A stretch of DNA of 64,000 nucleotides, taken from the NCBI RefSeq assembly GCF_900119165.1, contig NZ_FPJG01000006.1, positions 2,666,001-2,730,000 of the forward strand, in the 5' to 3' direction. The DNA is from Amycolatopsis australiensis (GTDB lineage Bacteria; Actinomycetota; Actinomycetes; Mycobacteriales; Pseudonocardiaceae). The translations under genes were made by a program, and so were the position numbers. The notes under the pieces were generated by a model. The model made no database searches. It had not been told where the DNA came from and saw only the letters and a program-made list of their open reading frames with translations. Numbering within the stretch: the first letter of the stretch is position 1; each line of letters opens with the position of its first letter. Below are positions 42,940 to 51,119 of the stretch, piece after piece.

Positions 42940-43629
42940 TCAGCTCGCGAGCCGGTGCAGCCACTCGCGCAGCAGTTGGCGCTCGGTGGTCGTCAGCTGC
43001 TCGACGTCGTCGGCGAGGGCGGTCGACAAAGCGACCGCGAGCCCGCCGACGGACGAGTCTTCGGCCGGCGGCCCGGCGAGCAGCCCGGCCAGCACGGATT
43101 CTCTGACCTGCACGGACATCGCCAGGTCGCGGCGGTCTTCCGGCTGGGCTATCAGGCTGAGGGTGACGCCGCTGTTCGCCGCCGCGAACTGGCGCGCGGC
43201 CTCCTCGGCCTCGACGCGCAGCCGGCCGTCGCGCGCCAGCGGCGTGAACAGCTCCAGCAGCATCGCTTCGGCGCTGGAGGTGAGGTTGCACGGCACGCCG
43301 GGCTCGATCTGGCCGTAGAGCAGCACGTAGAACCGCGGGTTCTCCAGGCCGTACTCGACGTGCCGGTCCCAGCCCGCGCGGATCCGGTCGACCGGGTCGC
43401 CCTCCGCCGCGGGAGCCTGCACGTACTGCGTGAAGCCGTAGTTGACGACCGCGTCGAGCAGGCCCTGCTTGCTGCCGAAGTGGTGGTAGAGCGTGGGCGC
43501 CTGGACGCCGGCGCGCTCGCAGATCGCCCGCGTCGACACCGGCCCGCCGCCGGCCTCGTGGAGGAGCTGCCCGGCCGCCAGCAGCAGGCGGTCGCGGGTG
43601 CTGGTGGCGTTGCTCGATCGTCCGGCCAT
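42940..43629 (-). CDS. TetR family transcriptional regulator
   Basis: 229 residues. Helix-turn-helix RDRLLLAAGQLLHEAGGG then ICERAGVQAPTLYHHFGSKQ at about 12-58; the ligand domain is all helical. A -10-like TACAAT (43636-43641 on the complement) ends six bases before the ATG and there is no Shine-Dalgarno, so the mRNA is probably leaderless. It precedes the F420-type oxidoreductase by 28 bases; the inverted repeat between them suggests autoregulation and control of that enzyme. Confidence 0.92.
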   Translation of the reverse strand: MAGRSSNATSTRDRLLLAAGQLLHEAGGGPVSTRAICERAGVQAPTLYHHFGSKQGLLDAVVNYGFTQYVQAPAAEGDPVDRIRAGWDRHVEYGLENPRFYVLLYGQIEPGVPCNLTSSAEAMLLELFTPLARDGRLRVEAEEAARQFAAANSGVTLSLIAQPEDRRDLAMSVQVRESVLAGLLAGPPAEDSSVGGLAVALSTALADDVEQLTTTERQLLREWLHRLAS

Positions 43630-43657
43630 ATAGCAATTGTAACGACACTGTGTAACG

Positions 43658-44587
43658 TCAGGTGTGCAGCCGTAGCTGGACCCGGCGAAGGCCGATGAAG
43701 GCGTTCAGGACGGCCGGATCGGTCGTCGCGGCGTCCGGGCGCACCGAGCGGTAGCCGTCCAGCAGCGCCTCCCGCAGCTCGTGGCGCTGCGGCAGGTGTT
43801 CCAGGCCGTCGAACGTCACGGCGAGGTCGTAGGCGTAGTGGCCGTACCCGCAGTCGTCGAAGTCGATCGCCCGCACCCGGCCGCGGTGGAACAGGTAGTT
43901 CTCCTGGCGCAGGTCGCCGTGCACCAGGCCGAAGACGTCCGCGCCGAACCCGAGCCCGGCCCGCACCGCGCGCACCCGCTCCACGGCGGCGCGCACCCGG
44001 TCGTCGCCCCCGGCCAGCTCGACCGCGCGGTCGATCACGGCGTCGGAGAACCCGTCCACCTGCGCACGGCCGAACCCGGTCAGGTCGTCGACGCGGCCGC
44101 GGTCCAGTCCGGTCGTCCGCGCGCCGTGCAGGTGCAGCCGCGCGGTCAGCTCGCCCACCGCGTACAGCTGCGCCGCGCTGAGCCGCTCGTCGACGAACCG
44201 GCCGTCGACCCAGTGGCAGAGGACGCAGGCGCGGGGCTCGGGCACGGCCGGGTCGGCGACCACGGTGACCAGGTCACGCGTCCGCGTCGGCACCGGCTGC
44301 GGGACCAGCAGGCCGGTTTCGCGGCGCAGCGCGGCCAGCCACCGCATCTCCGACCGCACCTGCGCGGTACTCGGGCCGTCCGGGCGCTGCACGCGCAGGA
44401 CGTACCGGTGGCCGTCCGCGCCGTCGACGCGGAACGTCGTGTTGTGCCCGCGCCCCAGCGGGGTCAGCCGGGCCACCGGGACGTCGTAGGCCGTCAAGGC
44501 CGCTTCGGCGAGCCGGCGCAGGCGGCGGGTGCGGCCCGGGCGGTCGAGCTCGGCGAACGGCCGGGTGTTCGCCGAGAAGTCCGCCAT
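43658..44587 (-). CDS. Phosphotransferase enzyme family (APH/choline kinase-like)
   Basis: 309 residues with the aminoglycoside phosphotransferase/protein-kinase-like fold. Gly-rich start LGRGHNTTFRVDGADG, then YVLRVQRP with the ATP-binding Lys replaced by Arg, the Brenner motif LVHGDLRQENYL with catalytic Asp, and the metal-binding Asp in IDFDDCGYG. The similarity is to homoserine-kinase/Fub-type phosphotransferases as much as to antibiotic resistance enzymes, and the acceptor is unknown. It lies upstream of the TetR gene on the same strand with a 28-base gap. Confidence 0.88.
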   Translation of the reverse strand: MADFSANTRPFAELDRPGRTRRLRRLAEAALTAYDVPVARLTPLGRGHNTTFRVDGADGHRYVLRVQRPDGPSTAQVRSEMRWLAALRRETGLLVPQPVPTRTRDLVTVVADPAVPEPRACVLCHWVDGRFVDERLSAAQLYAVGELTARLHLHGARTTGLDRGRVDDLTGFGRAQVDGFSDAVIDRAVELAGGDDRVRAAVERVRAVRAGLGFGADVFGLVHGDLRQENYLFHRGRVRAIDFDDCGYGHYAYDLAVTFDGLEHLPQRHELREALLDGYRSVRPDAATTDPAVLNAFIGLRRVQLRLHT

Positions 44588-44674
44588 CGCCCAGGTGCTC
44601 AGCGGCCCGGCCGTTCCGGCTCGCGGGCCTCCGTGGTCCTGCCATGCCGCACGCGTGGTCTCCGTCCGCCGCAG

Positions 44675-45583
44675 TTACCGGCCCCTCGCCTTCCCGACCG
44701 GGACACGTCCGAACCGGGCGGCCGGTTCAACGCCGGTCAATGCGTAGAGCCCGGTGCCGGCCAAGCCGGCCAGCGCGAGCACGGACAGCGCCAGCACGGG
44801 CAGCGGCGCGGTCAGCGGGTCGACGCCGGTGAAGGATTCGACGCCGATCACGGCGGTGAGCACGGCGTCGGCGACGACCGCCGTCCGCACCACGCGCAGC
44901 CGGTGCGCTTCCGGCCAGCGGGTGAACCGCAGCACCGAGGCCAGCGCGGGCAGCACGAGGATCGCGTGCATCGCGACGGCGTGCAGCGGCTTCAGCGCGC
45001 CGGCGGTCGTGTACGCCAGCTGCGGATCGCCGCCGCGGGCCTCCGCCACGCCACGGCCGACCATCACCGCGCCGGTGGCCAGCGCGACGAGCAGCACCAC
45101 CAGTCCGGCGCGGATGGCCAGGCGCAGGCTGGCCGCCTCCGGGCCGGGCTCGACGAGCGCGGCGGCCGTGAAGCCGATGACGGTCAGGATGATCACCCCG
45201 CCGCCCGCGGCGAGCGTCATCGACACGGCGTTGTCGAACGGCGTCTCGAAGTTGAAGTGCGACGGCACGCCGCGCCAGACCTGCATGCTGACCAGCGCGA
45301 CCTCGACGACGCTCGCGGCGGTGAACGCGCCGAGCAGCCCGGTGCGCAGCCGCGGGCGGACGGTGAGGAACGACGTCGCCCAGGCGACCGACGCGAGCGT
45401 CAGCCCGAACGACAGGCCGAACGTGACGGCCTTGCGCATCGACAGCGGGCCCAGCCACGAGCCGCCGGTGGCGATGAGCACGATCGCGTGCACGGTGCCG
45501 CTGAGGAACAGCGCCGCGCCGACGGCGTAGGCGACGCGCTCGGCTCGCCTGCCGTCGTGCCAGATCCGGGTCAGTGCGTTCAT
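44675..45583 (-). CDS. Uncharacterised polytopic membrane protein
   Basis: 302 residues with eight or so hydrophobic helices (for example VAYAVGAALFLSGTVHAIV, KAVTFGLSFGLTLASVAWA and LPVLALSVLALAGLAGTGL). Conserved-looking loop elements are GPLSMRKAVTFG and SHFNFETPFDNA. No catalytic motif or transporter signature is recognised. ATG 45583 is the first start. It is the first gene of a minus-strand row that includes the phosphotransferase. Confidence 0.75.
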   Translation of the reverse strand: MNALTRIWHDGRRAERVAYAVGAALFLSGTVHAIVLIATGGSWLGPLSMRKAVTFGLSFGLTLASVAWATSFLTVRPRLRTGLLGAFTAASVVEVALVSMQVWRGVPSHFNFETPFDNAVSMTLAAGGGVIILTVIGFTAAALVEPGPEAASLRLAIRAGLVVLLVALATGAVMVGRGVAEARGGDPQLAYTTAGALKPLHAVAMHAILVLPALASVLRFTRWPEAHRLRVVRTAVVADAVLTAVIGVESFTGVDPLTAPLPVLALSVLALAGLAGTGLYALTGVEPAARFGRVPVGKARGR

Positions 45584-45796
45584 GGCGCCGAGTGTCGCCC
45601 CGCGGCCGGGGTGACCGCGTCGGCCCGGCGGCGACAGCCCGGCGTACGACGACGGGCGTACGGCAATACCGGATAATGTCGAAAAAGGGGAGGTAAAGAG
45701 CGCACTTCGTTCTTGACTTCGTTTTGGGGAAAGCGCGGGTCAGGGGCCACTCGGCAGGCGGATGCGCCGGCGACCGGCGAGTTCTACCATCGAATC

Positions 45797-46096
45797 ATGT
45801 ACCTAGCCCTGCTGACCTACACGGCACCCGAAACCGAAGTCGACTACGCGTTGCCGGACCATTTCGAATGGTTGCGCAAACAATTCACGAAAGGCATCTT
45901 TCTGCTTTCCGGAAAGGGGAGCGGCTCGGCCGACCAGGTGATCCTCACGCGGTCGGTGCTGCGCGGCAAGCTCGACGCCGTGCTCGCCAGCGACCCGCTC
46001 GTCGTCCAGCGCCTCGCGCGCTACGAAGTCATCGAGTTCACCGCCACGCGCACCGCCACGGAGCTGCTGGCGATCAACGAGGCCATCGCCTCCTGA
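45797..46096 (+). CDS. YciI-like (YCII-related) protein
   Basis: 99 residues: MYLALLTYTAPETEVDYALP, HFEWLRKQFTKGIFLLSGKG, then ILTRSVLRGKLDAVLASDPL, the ferredoxin-like YCII fold with its conserved His (H50 region of the family corresponds to DHFEW). Members act as small dehydrochlorinase-like or dimeric accessory proteins; the role here is unknown. A -10 box TACCAT (45785-45790) ends six bases before ATG 45797 and there is no Shine-Dalgarno, suggesting a leaderless transcript. The upstream frame is therefore not used. Confidence 0.85.
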   Translation: MYLALLTYTAPETEVDYALPDHFEWLRKQFTKGIFLLSGKGSGSADQVILTRSVLRGKLDAVLASDPLVVQRLARYEVIEFTATRTATELLAINEAIAS

Positions 46097-46214
46097 GGAG
46101 TCCGCCACGGCCGGGTGGCCCGGCGACGTCGCCCCGCCACCTGCCGGCGAAGAGTGCTCACCTGCCGATCTCGCCTATGATCGCGACGCACGGACGTCCA
46201 GCAGGGAGAGCGCG

Positions 46215-46808
46215 ATGAAGACCCCCGACCTCGTTTTCCGGGGCCGCCGGTTGAGCAGTGACCGCGCGCTGGTGCTGGCCGCGGTCCAGGTGCTCCCGGA
46301 GCCCGACGCGGCCCGGGAAGCGGTCGTGAGCGCCGTCGAGGACGGCGCCGACCTCGTGAGTTTCCGCGGAACCGGCGTCGAACCCCTGGTCACGTGGGCG
46401 CGCTCGAAGTTCCCCGACCTGGTCGTCGCGGTCGAGACGGCGGAGCCGTCGGTGGCGGCGGCCTGCTGCGAGGCAGGGGCCGACCTGATCATCGCGCGGA
46501 GTGACCTGACCGAGGTCGCGGCGCGCTTCGGCGCCGGTTACGCCGGTCCTTCGGTGCCTTCCGCGCCCGGCTTCGTCCTGGACGTCGGGGTGCTGCGGGC
46601 GGCGCCGGCACTGCCGGAGGACGTGCCGGTGCTGGTGGAGCCAGCCGGCGACGGCACGCCGGCCGGGCTGGCGCTGGCGGCGCTTGCGGCGTCGGCCGGG
46701 GCGGCGATCATCCGGACCAGGCACGTGCGCGCGACGAGGCACGTCGCGGAAATGGCGGCGAGCATCGCGGGCACGCGCCCGCCGGCGAAGGCGGTCCGAT
46801 GGGAGTGA
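46215..46808 (+). CDS. Dihydropteroate synthase-like (pterin-binding fold) protein
   Basis: 197 residues resembling a shortened pterin-binding TIM barrel: PDAAREAVVSAVEDGADLVS at the second strand, CCEAGADLIIARSDLTEVAA, and ALAASAGAAIIRTRHVRATR near the end. Several catalytic residues of true DHPS are not evident, and the length is well below the usual 270. It overlaps the pyrimidine reductase gene by 10 bases, so both are made together. A pterin or flavin precursor is a plausible ligand. ATG 46215 follows GGGAGAGCG. Confidence 0.75.
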   Translation: MKTPDLVFRGRRLSSDRALVLAAVQVLPEPDAAREAVVSAVEDGADLVSFRGTGVEPLVTWARSKFPDLVVAVETAEPSVAAACCEAGADLIIARSDLTEVAARFGAGYAGPSVPSAPGFVLDVGVLRAAPALPEDVPVLVEPAGDGTPAGLALAALAASAGAAIIRTRHVRATRHVAEMAASIAGTRPPAKAVRWE

Positions 46809-47542
46809 TCCGCCAGGTCTGGCCGATCGAGCGCGGCCTCGACGATCAGGACCTCGAACAGCTGTACCGGTACCCGGACGGCCGCCGCTGGGTGGCGGTC
46901 AACTTCGTGTCGAGCGCGGACGGCGCGATCACGGTGGAGGGCCGGTCGGCGGCGCTGTCGACCCCGGCCGACCGGATCGTCTACCGGCTGGGCAACGACC
47001 TGGCGGACGTCGTGCTGGTCGGCGCGGGCACGGCGATGGCGGAGGGCTTCGAGGGCATGCGCCCCGACGAGCGCACGGCCGAGCGCCGCCGCCGGTTCGG
47101 GCTGGCCCCGGTCGCACCGGTCGCGGTGGTGACGACGGGCCGGTCCCTGCCCCCGGACGCCCCGGTGATCACGAAGGCGGCGGTCCCGACGCTGGTGTTC
47201 ACGTGCGAGGCGGCCCCGGAGTCGCTGCGCGCCGAATGGACGGCGAACGGCGCGCGCGTGTTCGTCACGGGCTCGGTGGCGGTGTCGCCCACGCAAGTGA
47301 TCGAGACGTTGGCGGCCGAGGGGCTGTCCCGCATCGACTGCGAGGGCGGGCCCCGGTTGTTCGGATCGCTGATCGAGGCGGGCGAGGTCGACGAGTACCG
47401 CTTGACGGTGGCGCCGTTCCTGGTGGCGGGAACGGCGAGCCGCGCGGCGCTGGGCGCGCCGATCGACCCGGCGGAGCTGGAGCTGGCTTCGGTGCTCACC
47501 GATGGGGCCAGCCTGTTGTTGAGGTATCTGGGACGTCGGTAG
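46799..47542 (+). CDS. Pyrimidine reductase family protein (RibD C-terminal domain)
   Basis: 247 residues of the RibD_C/dihydrofolate-reductase-like fold. VNFVSSADGAITVEGRSAAL is the substrate loop, DLADVVLVGAGTAMAEGF follows, and the C-terminus has IDCEGGPRLFGSLIEAGEVD and YRLTVAPFLVAG. The family reduces the ribosylaminopyrimidine intermediate of riboflavin synthesis with NADPH; many actinomycete paralogues have other substrates. No rib cluster is nearby. It overlaps the DHPS-like gene by 10 bases. Confidence 0.9.
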   Translation: MGVIRQVWPIERGLDDQDLEQLYRYPDGRRWVAVNFVSSADGAITVEGRSAALSTPADRIVYRLGNDLADVVLVGAGTAMAEGFEGMRPDERTAERRRRFGLAPVAPVAVVTTGRSLPPDAPVITKAAVPTLVFTCEAAPESLRAEWTANGARVFVTGSVAVSPTQVIETLAAEGLSRIDCEGGPRLFGSLIEAGEVDEYRLTVAPFLVAGTASRAALGAPIDPAELELASVLTDGASLLLRYLGRR

Positions 47543-47720
47543 TTTTCCTTGCGCTGCAAGGGATTTCGCGGTCGATCGACGTCCGAGGTTTCACCCGGTT
47601 CAGCGATGATGTTCGCACACGTGTTCGGGTACCGTCGGAGACATGATCACTGTCACCGAGCTTTTCCCGGCCGGACGAAGAAGACCGCGGCAGCGCCGCG
47701 TCGCGTTGCCGCGAGAAAAC

Positions 47721-48116
47721 TCAGCACAGCCGCCGGAAATGGGCGGCCATCTCGAGTCCGCGCGCCTCGTCCCGCATCAGCCAAGCGAAGTCGTCGTGCT
47801 CTTCCGGGTTGAGCACGACATCGCCGGCACCGTCTTCTTCCGCGCTGTAAACGAAAGCGTGAACGACCATCGCGCGCCCCGCGACGTCCGGCCAGGAATC
47901 GCGGGAAAGCTCACCGGTGACCCGAACCAGCAGCCCGGTCTCCTCGGCGACTTCCCGGACCGCGGTGGCCGCGAAGGGTTCCCCCGGTTCCACGGTTCCG
48001 CCGGGCAGTTCCCACCGGCCGGGCAGGAAAACGCCGGGTCCGCGGCGGAGGAACAGCACCCGGTCGCCGCGAGCGATCCAGCAGTAGGCCAGGTGCTTCT
48101 GCGCGATCTCGGTCAT
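47721..48116 (-). CDS. NUDIX hydrolase (MutT-like)
   Basis: 131 residues. A complete Nudix box [10 protein letters not shown] then REVAEETGL near 38-61, preceded by [16 protein letters not shown]. It probably hydrolyses a nucleoside triphosphate or related diphosphate. ATG 48116 fits the family. The 178 bp between the pyrimidine reductase and this gene's stop hold no convincing feature. Confidence 0.92.
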   Translation of the reverse strand: MTEIAQKHLAYCWIARGDRVLFLRRGPGVFLPGRWELPGGTVEPGEPFAATAVREVAEETGLLVRVTGELSRDSWPDVAGRAMVVHAFVYSAEEDGAGDVVLNPEEHDDFAWLMRDEARGLEMAAHFRRLC

Positions 48117-48150
48117 GGGCGTGATTGTCGCTCAGCCGCTTTCCGGGGTT

Positions 48151-48474
48151 GGCGGGTCTACCTCCCTCGTTCGGGCGGTGGTCGCTTAGCTGGTCTTCGG
48201 GGTCGGCAGGTCCGTCTGCCGCAGTCGTGCGTTGTGCGCTCGGTGGATGTGCGTGGTTGGCAGGTCTGTCTGCCGCAGTCGTGCGTTGTGCGCTCGGTGG
48301 ATGTGCGTGGTTGGCAAGCCCATCTCCCTCACTCGTGCGATGCGCGCTCGGTGGGTCTTGGTGGTCGGTGGGTGGGTGTCGAGGGATCCGGTGTTCGCGG
48401 GGCGTGTGGGGCCGCCGTGAGCCAGCTCCCTCACCCGCGCGATTCCCACTCAGTTGGTCTTAGAAGTCGGCAGG
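48151..48474. repeat. 54-bp tandem repeat array, reaching into the 3' end of the coiled-coil gene
   Basis: Units begin at 48151, 48205, 48259 and 48313 (exact 54-bp steps), the second and third almost identical (core TCTGCCGCAGTCGTGCGTTG). Diverged material continues to a last GGCAGG at 48469 inside the stop-proximal end of the coiled-coil gene. On the minus strand the array stays in that gene's frame directly after its TGA, encoding an 18-residue repeat such as THIHRAHNARLRQTDLPT. No CRISPR-type spacers. Confidence 0.85.
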
Positions 48475-50120
48475 TGGGCACCGAGATACCCGACATACAC
48501 CGTGCCCGTGCCATCGGTGTCATCGAGAAAGTGCAACCGCGGCGCCGGCGATTTGAACCGCTCCAAGGCGATGTGCGCGCCGAAGTAGTCGCGGCCCGCC
48601 GGGTTCGTCCCGGGATCGACCCGGAACATGCGCGCCTGCCGAAGCCGTTCGTTCGTGGTCACCGTGTCCGACTCGGCGAGCGCGATGATGTTCGCGCTGA
48701 TCAGCGAGCCCGGCTGGCCGGTGCGCGCGAACGCGAGCACGTCCGAGAGTTCCGGCCCGGGATCCTGTCCCGCGTCGAGCAAAGCGGTCCGGGCACTCGC
48801 GTACGCGTCGAGGGTGCGAAGCGCGTCCCACGCCTTACGGCGCCAGGCGGCGGCTTTGGGGTGGTGGTCGAGAATCGCGGCAGGTCCCCGTTCGGCCGTG
48901 ATCGTGAGCTGCTTGAGCGTCGACTCGGCGGTGCCGATCAGGTCGGCGAAGCTCGGGAACTCCTCCGGCGGCCGCTCGGCGGCGGCTACCTCGTCGTCCG
49001 CGCCGTGGTGGCGGGCCAGCGCACCGGCCAGCAGCCCGTTCACGCGTCTGAGTTCGTCGCGCTCCGCCTCCGTCTCCTCGAACGCGCGCGCGTAGTCGTC
49101 CGCTGCCTCCTGCAGCTGCGCGAGCTGCGTCCGCAGGCACGCGACGTCGACCGCCGACAGCTCCTCCAGCCGGCGGCGCAGCGCCTTCACCTCGCCCGCA
49201 TGGCGGTCCCGCTCCTCGGCGTCGGCCTTCGACTTCTTGCGCAGGATCGTGATCACGCCCCGCGCTTCGGCCAGCTCGCGCTCGGTGCGGTCCAGCTTCT
49301 CCGCCAGCTCGGCGTCCGGCTGCCGGTCCGGGGCGGCGAACGGATCCGTCGCGTACCAGGCCCGCACGCTCGGCACCTCCGCCCACTCCTCGGGCAGCGG
49401 CGTCCGGCCGCGTGCCTGCAGCAGTTGCGTGATCGCGCCGTGGAGCGCCTCGCCCGGCACCGGGCTCGCCGTCTCGACGAAATCCGGCACCTGGTCGCAC
49501 AGCGGCACGTACAGCCGCGCGCCGTTCGGTACTTCGTAGCCGAGGGGCACGTTCCGGTTGAGCGTGCGGCGGAAGCGGTCGTCGACGTCGAACACGTTGA
49601 CCACTCCGGGCCAGCCGTCGACGGGGACCGTCGGCGGTTCGGTGAGCACCAGCAGCGCCGACGTCCGCCACTGCGCCACCAAAGCCTCACCGAGCAACTC
49701 GGCGACGCGGTCGCACTCCTTGCGAGACCACCCGCGCATAGCGAGAACCGGCGTTTCGATCGGGATTTCGTCACTCCCGCTCGCGCCCAGCTCCTCCAGC
49801 CCGATCCGCTGCGCCGGCGCGTCGTGGCAGCTGCGCCACGGCCGGGTGCACGCGGCCGCGAGCAGCCACGCCACCCGGTCTTCGCCGGCGTGGTAGCACA
49901 ACGAAAGGAGAGCCTGAACGGAGTAGCGGCCATCGCCGCCCGTCCACGCGAACTTGAGGTCACACCGGCGCGATCCGCCGTCGTCGGACGAGCCGAGGTC
50001 GCGGACGGTGTAGTCGTCGTGCTGCCGCTGGCGCGTGATCAGCCTGCTGCGCAAGGCATCGAGGGGGCGTTTCCCCTCGGTGGGGACCAGTCCGTGGTGC
50101 CAGATCCGGTGCACCCCCAC
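48450..50120 (-). CDS. Large unrecognised protein with central coiled coil
   Basis: About 556 residues. The N-terminal part (to about 270) looks globular alpha/beta, with DLKFAWTGGDGRYSVQALLS, AWLLAAACTRPWRSCHD and VVNVFDVDDRFRRTLNR. A heptad-rich coiled coil follows at about 270-370 (ELAEKLDRTERELAEARGVI). A conserved-looking C-terminal domain ends in PRLHFLDDTDGTGTVYVGYL. I recall similar C-terminal ends in uncharacterised actinobacterial proteins but cannot name a family. GTG 50120 is used because GGAG lies nine bases upstream; TTG 50129 is an alternative. It stands alone between a repeat array and a VOC gene. Confidence 0.75.
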   Translation of the reverse strand: MGVHRIWHHGLVPTEGKRPLDALRSRLITRQRQHDDYTVRDLGSSDDGGSRRCDLKFAWTGGDGRYSVQALLSLCYHAGEDRVAWLLAAACTRPWRSCHDAPAQRIGLEELGASGSDEIPIETPVLAMRGWSRKECDRVAELLGEALVAQWRTSALLVLTEPPTVPVDGWPGVVNVFDVDDRFRRTLNRNVPLGYEVPNGARLYVPLCDQVPDFVETASPVPGEALHGAITQLLQARGRTPLPEEWAEVPSVRAWYATDPFAAPDRQPDAELAEKLDRTERELAEARGVITILRKKSKADAEERDRHAGEVKALRRRLEELSAVDVACLRTQLAQLQEAADDYARAFEETEAERDELRRVNGLLAGALARHHGADDEVAAAERPPEEFPSFADLIGTAESTLKQLTITAERGPAAILDHHPKAAAWRRKAWDALRTLDAYASARTALLDAGQDPGPELSDVLAFARTGQPGSLISANIIALAESDTVTTNERLRQARMFRVDPGTNPAGRDYFGAHIALERFKSPAPRLHFLDDTDGTGTVYVGYLGAHLPTSKTN

Positions 50121-50201
50121 GGGACTCAACTCCGTTCGCCGGAAACAGGACCTCAGGCGAACATAGCGGATCCGGTGACCGTTCGAACGCGGGGCGTCAC
50201 C

Positions 50202-50564
50202 TCATTCGCGCGTCCAGAGGCAGAACGGATGCCCGGCCGGATCGAAGCAGACCCGGACGTCCTCCTGCGGCTGGAACTCCGCGACCACGGCGCCCGCGGC
50301 GGTCGCGGCCGCCGTCGCCGCTTCCAGGTCGTCGACCTCGATGTCGAGGTGCAGCTGCATTTGCTGGGTGCCTTCGACCGGTGGCCACACCGGCGGGACG
50401 TGCCCGGTCTCGAGCTGGAACGACAGCCCGGCGCTGCCGTCGTCCGGGCGCAGCGTGACCCACTCCGGCTCGTCGGTGCGGATCGGCCAGCCGAGCAGCT
50501 TCGAGTAGAACTCGGCCAGCGCACGCGGTTCCGGCGCGCCGAGCACCGTGGAAGTCAGTTTCAT
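50202..50564 (-). CDS. VOC (glyoxalase/bleomycin-resistance-like) family protein
   Basis: 120 residues in two beta-alpha-beta-beta-beta units: LGAPEPRALAEFYSKLLGWP and LHLDIEVDDLEAATAAATAA, ending in CFDPAGHPFCLW. Metal ligands could be His and Glu in the usual positions. The fold covers dioxygenases, isomerases and binding proteins; this short single-domain form is not further classifiable. The ATG at 50564 fits the family start. Confidence 0.92.
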   Translation of the reverse strand: MKLTSTVLGAPEPRALAEFYSKLLGWPIRTDEPEWVTLRPDDGSAGLSFQLETGHVPPVWPPVEGTQQMQLHLDIEVDDLEAATAAATAAGAVVAEFQPQEDVRVCFDPAGHPFCLWTRE

Positions 50565-50594
50565 GATCCGGTGGTACCCGCCGGGCCGGGACTT

Positions 50595-51017
50595 CTACCG
50601 GGCGGAGCCGGGCTGGTTGTCGAAGTAGGCGACGGGCGGGCCGATGTGCCGCCATGACGTCGTCGCGAACACCGCGGCGCCCGTCAGCGCGAGCAGCGCG
50701 GTGACGACGGCGAGCGTCGCGCCGACCCGCCCGGGGCCGGGCCTCGTGCGCGCGCCGGCGTGCACGCCGAAGACGAGCGCCAGCACGCTGATCGGCAGCA
50801 GGGCGAACCACAGTGCGCCGAGCACGAGCACGAAGGCCTGCGCGACCCAGGAAAACACCCACGCGGTCACAACCGGCGGCCGCACGATCAGCCAGGCCGC
50901 CCAGGTCGCGACGGCGAGCGTCAGGCCGGACGCCCCGATCGCGAGCGAGGCGATGCCCAGGCCTCGGCCCGGCCGGGTGGTTTCGGTCGGTTCGGTGTCG
51001 AAGTCGGGTGCCCCCAT
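50595..51017 (-). CDS. DUF4190-like small membrane protein
   Basis: 140 residues: a polar start (DFDTEPTETTRPGRG), then GLGIASLAIGASGLTLAV and two to three further hydrophobic helices (FVLVLGALWFALLPISVLAL, VGATLAVVTALLALTGAAVF), with a short extracytoplasmic tail. The GLGIASLAIG motif and helix pattern resemble DUF4190. Function is unknown. The VOC gene lies 30 bases downstream on the same strand. Confidence 0.78.
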   Translation of the reverse strand: MGAPDFDTEPTETTRPGRGLGIASLAIGASGLTLAVATWAAWLIVRPPVVTAWVFSWVAQAFVLVLGALWFALLPISVLALVFGVHAGARTRPGPGRVGATLAVVTALLALTGAAVFATTSWRHIGPPVAYFDNQPGSAR

Positions 51018-51119
51018 GCCGGAAACATCCCGGCCGGTCAGTTCGGTGTTACGCGGAATACCTCGGCGTGCCCCGGGTTGAGTTCAGGCGCAGGCGTAGA
51101 GATCACTGAGGGAGCCGCC

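Noticed and set aside
43658..44587. Reading the APH-like gene as an aminoglycoside resistance gene
   Set aside because: Only the general kinase-like motifs are visible and the ATP-site Lys appears replaced by Arg. Many metabolic kinases share them and there is no resistance context.
48151..48474. Repeat arrays at 592-760, 48151-48474 and 52321-52411 considered as CRISPR
   Set aside because: Units are contiguous without unique spacers, and no cas gene is present in the window.
47643..50657. 1004-codon plus-strand frame starting MITVTELFPAGRRR
   Set aside because: It runs antisense through NUDIX, coiled-coil and VOC genes and is Arg-rich. The start loosely resembles the VTVxEL motif at 23104 and 24268, but its GGAG is too close to the ATG and nothing else supports it.
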